From: Kitasatospora sp. NBC_00240
GTDB taxonomy: Bacteria; Actinomycetota; Actinomycetes; Streptomycetales; Streptomycetaceae
Direction: 5' to 3'
Length of the DNA: 64,000 bases
Assembly (NCBI RefSeq): GCF_026342405.1
Contig: NZ_JAPEMU010000001.1
Coordinates: 4,216,001 to 4,280,000, forward strand
Position 1 is the first letter of the stretch, and every line of letters starts with the position of its first letter. The notes below the pieces were generated by a model. The model saw nothing but the letters and a program-made list of their open reading frames with translations. It was not told where the DNA came from and made no database searches. Position numbers and translations under genes: made by a program. Of the stretch, positions 60,843 through 64,000 are shown one piece after another.

Positions 60843-62632
60843 CCGTCCCGCGCGCCTGGCGGAACCCGGAGAAGATCAGGCACTGCCGGCCCCGGCCGGT
60901 CAGCGATGCACCCGCGCAGATAGCGGACTCCAAGGTCGGCCAGCTCGACTTCCTGCTCCACCGCTCCGGCGTCCTCGACCTCATCGACACCGAACTGGCG
61001 GGCCGTCCGGGACCGGGCGGCCTGCCGGTCCGCACCGTGCTGGTCGGCCTTCTGCTGTCCCTGCACCACCACCAGAATGCGTGCCTGGCCGATGCCTCCC
61101 GAATCCTGCTCGACCAGCTCAGCCCCACCGCCCGAGGATGGCTCCACGTCCCCGACGTCGACCGGGGCGACCCGTGGGCACGCGTCGCGTTCTCCCGTCG
61201 TCTCTCCCGTTCCTTCGACCGACTGACCACGGCCCTCGACCCCTCCCGCGCCGACCGCCGGCGAAGGCTCCCCCTCGCCGAGGCCGCCGCCCACGCCGCC
61301 GCCTGGGAGGACGACGACCCGGAACACCTTCGGCGCCGGGCCCTGCTGCAGGAGATCAGCGACCGCATGGTGCTGGTCACCGTCCGACTCGCCCAACGCC
61401 GCGGCCTCTTCAAGAGCTGGCGCGGCGACATCGGCGCCGACACCACCGCCGTCCCCGCCTGGCACCACCCGCCCAGCGACCGGCGTGACCTCGCCTCCGT
61501 CGAACTGACCGCCGGGTGGCACTTCAGCGGTGGCGCCACCGAAGGCGTCTTCGGCCACAGCGCAACCCTGCTGGTCGCCGCCAGCCGACGCCACCCCGCC
61601 GGCCACCCCCACGCCGGGGAGCGGGCCAGCAAGCACCCCCAACTCGCCCTCGGGGCCGTCCTGGACACTCCCGGCAAGCGCGTCGGGCCCAACGCCGTCC
61701 ACGCTCTCACCACCTTGGCCCCGCTCGGTCTGCCCGTCGGGCTGCTGGCCGCCGACCGTGCCTACACCGACCAGAAGTCCGAGCACTTCCAGCAGCCAGC
61801 CCGCCGCCTGGGCTACCAGCTCGCCCTCGACTACAAGCAGGACCAGCGCGGCGTCCAGGGCACCCACCTCGGCGCACTCCTCATCGACGGCACCCTCGCC
61901 TGCCCCGGCATCCCGGACGCGCTCGCGAACGCGACCACCGGTCTGGAGGACAAGGCCGTCCGCGACCTCGACCAGAAGCTCGAACAGCGTCTCGCGAAGC
62001 GCGAGCCCTTCTTCCTCAAGCGCAAGCAGGGCCCCGACCAGCACGGGACCATCCGCCTGCAGTGCCCCGCCGCCGGCCCTTCCCCCTCGGTGACCTGCGC
62101 GCGCTTCAACCGCCTGCACCGGCCCGAGGCCGGCGCCCCCGCCGTCGTCGACCTCACCAACGCGCGCTCCACCGCGGCCCACCCCTCCGCCAAGCCGAGC
62201 ATCCAGATCAGCCCCGCCGAGCGCCTGCGGCCAGCGAACAAGAACGAGCTGCCGAGGATCTGCCGCAAGCCGACGATCACCGTCCACCCCGGTGACCTGG
62301 GGAAACTCGACAAGTTCCGTCAGGATCGCCACTACCTCAGCCCTGACTGGCGCGACGCCTACAAGCCCATCCGGGCGCACAACGAGGGCCTGAACGGCCG
62401 GGCCAAGGGCCACCGCATCGATATCGCCGACCCCAAGAAGCGCCTCGCCCACGGCCGCGTCGCCCAGAGCCTCCTGCTCGCCCTGATGATCCTCATGATC
62501 AACCTGCAGATCCTGCACGACTGGACCCGCACCAGCAGCGCCGAACCCATCGAGGCCGGCCGGGGTCAGGACTACGACGGGCTCACGCCCATCCCGCTCA
62601 CCACCAACGGACTTCCCCCACCCCCAGGCTGA
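60839..62632 (+). CDS. DDE-type transposase (IS1182/IS4-like), co-translated with recombinase-like protein
   Basis: The protein has 597 residues. The catalytic acidic residues are likely Asp in GADTTAVPAWHHPP (about 199), Asp in LLAADRAYTDQK (about 304) and Glu in RAHNEGLNGRAKGHRID (about 517). ADRAY and the late Y/E-x-x-N-x-x-x-K-like region fit the RNase-H-fold DDE transposases with an insertion between the second Asp and the Glu. The N-terminal part (PVRTVLVGLLLSLHHHQNACLADASRILL) is the IS1182-like start. A final hydrophobic helix LLLALMILMINLQIL follows the Glu. The ATG lies within the stop of the recombinase-like gene. I found no terminal inverted repeats around the operon. Confidence 0.75.
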   Translation: MTVPRAWRNPEKIRHCRPRPVSDAPAQIADSKVGQLDFLLHRSGVLDLIDTELAGRPGPGGLPVRTVLVGLLLSLHHHQNACLADASRILLDQLSPTARGWLHVPDVDRGDPWARVAFSRRLSRSFDRLTTALDPSRADRRRRLPLAEAAAHAAAWEDDDPEHLRRRALLQEISDRMVLVTVRLAQRRGLFKSWRGDIGADTTAVPAWHHPPSDRRDLASVELTAGWHFSGGATEGVFGHSATLLVAASRRHPAGHPHAGERASKHPQLALGAVLDTPGKRVGPNAVHALTTLAPLGLPVGLLAADRAYTDQKSEHFQQPARRLGYQLALDYKQDQRGVQGTHLGALLIDGTLACPGIPDALANATTGLEDKAVRDLDQKLEQRLAKREPFFLKRKQGPDQHGTIRLQCPAAGPSPSVTCARFNRLHRPEAGAPAVVDLTNARSTAAHPSAKPSIQISPAERLRPANKNELPRICRKPTITVHPGDLGKLDKFRQDRHYLSPDWRDAYKPIRAHNEGLNGRAKGHRIDIADPKKRLAHGRVAQSLLLALMILMINLQILHDWTRTSSAEPIEAGRGQDYDGLTPIPLTTNGLPPPPG

Positions 62633-62807
62633 CGAGACGTCCACCCGTGTCCTGAAGAGTCCGAGCCCCGGTCGCCGTTGGTCACTGGCCCAGCGGCAGC
62701 CCCGGCCTGCCTCCCGCACCTCGGACCACCCCCGAACCGCCGCCGCAGACCACCGAATGCCACACGCCAGGGCCTGCCGGGTTCGGTCACCGCCTCGAAC
62801 AAGCCCG

Positions 62808-62855
62808 CACAACGCAGAGATCCCGCCCGATCACATGGATCGGACGGGATCTCGT
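62808..62855. repeat. Right copy of island-flanking hairpin repeat
   Basis: It is 46/48 identical to 57303-57350. GTCGTTGGGTGG at 62884-62895, which includes the last three bases of the tRNA-Ala gene, is also present near the left copy at 57364-57375. On the minus strand the hairpin follows tRNA-Ala by about 38 nt and could be its terminator. Confidence 0.75.
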
Positions 62856-62890
62856 CAACCATTCCCGAGCTAACTCGTGAACAGTCGTTG

Positions 62891-62966
<76 letters not shown>

Positions 62967-63017
62967 AACGAGAAGAAACTTTAGCACCTTTCGGAGGTGG
63001 CTCGTGACCACCTCCGG

Positions 63018-63051
63018 CCGGAGCGCCCTGGTGAGGCGTGGGGCGCTCCGG
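63018..63051 (-). terminator. Terminator after sepX
   Basis: CCGGAGCGCCC at 63018-63028 pairs perfectly with GGGCGCTCCGG at 63041-63051 around a 12-nt loop, 7 nt past the sepX stop. Confidence 0.75.
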
Positions 63052-63057
63052 TCGGGG

Positions 63058-64000
63058 TCATTCGTTGGCGGCCCGGGGGCGGGTGTCGTAGCCGTCCTCG
63101 GCGGGTGCGGCGGCCGGCGGTTCGGCGTACTGGTCGAAGAGCGGGGTGCTGCGGGGCTCGGCCGGGCGGCCGGCGGTCCAGGTGCCGGGGGAGCCGAGGT
63201 CGAGGCCGCGGGTGACCCGGGGGGCGACCGGCGCGGTGACGTAGGTCGGCAGCGGGACGGGGACGGGCTCCCAGGAGTCGGGGCCGGCCGCGCCGCGCTC
63301 GCGGATGCCGTCCACCCACTCCTCGTGGTCGGTCGCCTCGACCAGGGCGGAGGCCGCCGTGGCCGGCCGGACGTCGTGGGGCGCCGGGTCGGCGGCGATC
63401 CGCAGGTGCGGGCGGCCGCGGTCGGCGGCGTGCGCCGCGTCGTGCGGGGCCTCCCGGGGGGAGTCCGCCGGGCGCTCCGGCCGGGCCTCGTCGGCGCGGG
63501 CGCCGACGGGGGGCCGGTGCTCGCGCTGCGCCTGCTCCCGTTGTCCGTGCTCCTGGCGCCCGGCGTCGGGGCGGCCGGCGTCGGGGCGGCCGGTCTCGGC
63601 CCGCCGGTTCTCCCGCTGCCGCAGGCGTTCGGCCGCCTGCGCCGCGCGGTCCCGGTCGAGCTTGACCTCGAAGCGCTGGCGTTCCAGCTTGCGCAGGTGG
63701 CCGATGTAGAAGGTCAGGAGGGCGGCCGGCACGGCCGGGGCCCAGAGGAAGGCCAGCCCGAGGACCGCCGCGGCGATCGCCCCCAGCGCGAAGGCCAGGA
63801 AGAGCACGGTGACCATCCGGCGCCGGCGGGCCAGCAGCCGGGCCCGGCGCTCGGCCCCGAGCCTGCGCTCGGACGTCCGCCCGGACCCGCGCTCGGACCG
63901 CTCGGGTGCCCGCTCGGGCCGCTCGGGGCTCCGGGGGGCGTGCCCCTCGGGTGCCGAGGGGCGGCTCGCGGGCATGCCGGAGACCGCCCGGTCGCCGGGG
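63058..64000 (-). CDS. sepX: Divisome protein SepX/GlpR, 3' part (cut by window edge)
   Basis: The frame is open to the right edge, so the true start and the first membrane segment lie outside. Visible parts are RARLLARRRRMVTVLFLAFALG, a helical hairpin (two hydrophobic segments, LGLAFLWAPAVPAALLTFYIGHL in pieces) and LERQRFEVKLDRDRAAQAAERLRQR. A long charged, disordered C-terminus follows. The ARRRR-VLFLAF-LG...WAPAVPA-L pattern is that of SepX/GlpR, an actinobacterial membrane protein that interacts with FtsZ and the gephyrin-like Glp and affects division. The ATG at 63975 has no ribosome binding site and is internal. The tail contains short GRPDAGRPDAGR repeats. Confidence 0.78.
   Translation of the reverse strand, partial: PGDRAVSGMPASRPSAPEGHAPRSPERPERAPERSERGSGRTSERRLGAERRARLLARRRRMVTVLFLAFALGAIAAAVLGLAFLWAPAVPAALLTFYIGHLRKLERQRFEVKLDRDRAAQAAERLRQRENRRAETGRPDAGRPDAGRQEHGQREQAQREHRPPVGARADEARPERPADSPREAPHDAAHAADRGRPHLRIAADPAPHDVRPATAASALVEATDHEEWVDGIRERGAAGPDSWEPVPVPLPTYVTAPVAPRVTRGLDLGSPGTWTAGRPAEPRSTPLFDQYAEPPAAAPAEDGYDTRPRAANE

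Noticed and set aside
62572..62862. Small minus-strand frame with EIPSDPCDRAGSLRC, also seen at 57214-57612
   Set aside because: The shared peptide comes from translating the repeated hairpin. The flanking translations do not match, so neither is a gene.

Overview
The window is about 64 kb of very GC-rich DNA from an actinomycete of the Streptomyces/Kitasatospora type. The evidence is strong third-position GC bias, many GTG starts, several apparently leaderless promoters, an actinobacterial divisome gene (sepX), a tam/tamR pair, and a chromosomal-core gene set (glmU, ispE-rsmA, metG-tatD, rsmI, pmt) that from memory recalls the middle of a Streptomyces chromosome. No rRNA, CRISPR array, replication origin or recognisable antibiotic gene cluster was seen.

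Layout. 1-9.6 kb: the start of glmU, tRNA-Gln with an HTH/LAGLIDADG-like gene beside it, a desaturase with a TetR regulator, the divergent tam/tamR pair, two LuxR-type regulators flanking galE, tRNA-Thr, and a divergent HxlR regulator/flavoprotein pair. 9.9-16.5 kb: a small type-VII-secretion-like cluster (two WXG-like proteins, a mycosin protease, a small protein and a large ATPase). 17-29.5 kb: a FUSC exporter-like membrane protein, an ABC-F ATPase, ispE-rsmA, a Ser/Thr kinase with a repeat domain, metG-tatD, a zinc-ribbon protein and rsmI. 29.5-44.4 kb: envelope genes, namely protein O-mannosyltransferase, a penicillin-binding protein, a GT87-like enzyme, an amino-acid permease, a SEDS/PBP pair, a DUF1269 protein, an ABC transporter whose permease is frameshifted, and a VWA protein with its partner.

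44.5-49.2 kb is a nested mobile element. An IS30-family element with perfect 14-bp ends carries a passenger gene, and its transposase is interrupted by a complete group II intron that encodes a reverse transcriptase. Joining the two exons restores a 404-residue transposase frame, and the intron sits just after the first catalytic Asp codon. The whole element lies inside the loop of what was one terminator hairpin between two convergent genes.

49.3-57 kb: a LAXTG sortase substrate, an NAD(P)-binding oxidoreductase, a divergent DMT exporter/MarR pair and a 1349-residue secreted surface protein with three recent C-terminal repeats. 57.3-62.9 kb is an accessory island bounded by two 46/48-identical hairpin repeats, the right one abutting tRNA-Ala(CGC). 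It holds a DUF4240-like protein, a coiled-coil/winged-helix protein, an XRE regulator, and a two-gene operon of a tyrosine-recombinase-like protein overlapping a DDE transposase. This island and the nested IS are the best candidates for something not well described. The window ends inside sepX.
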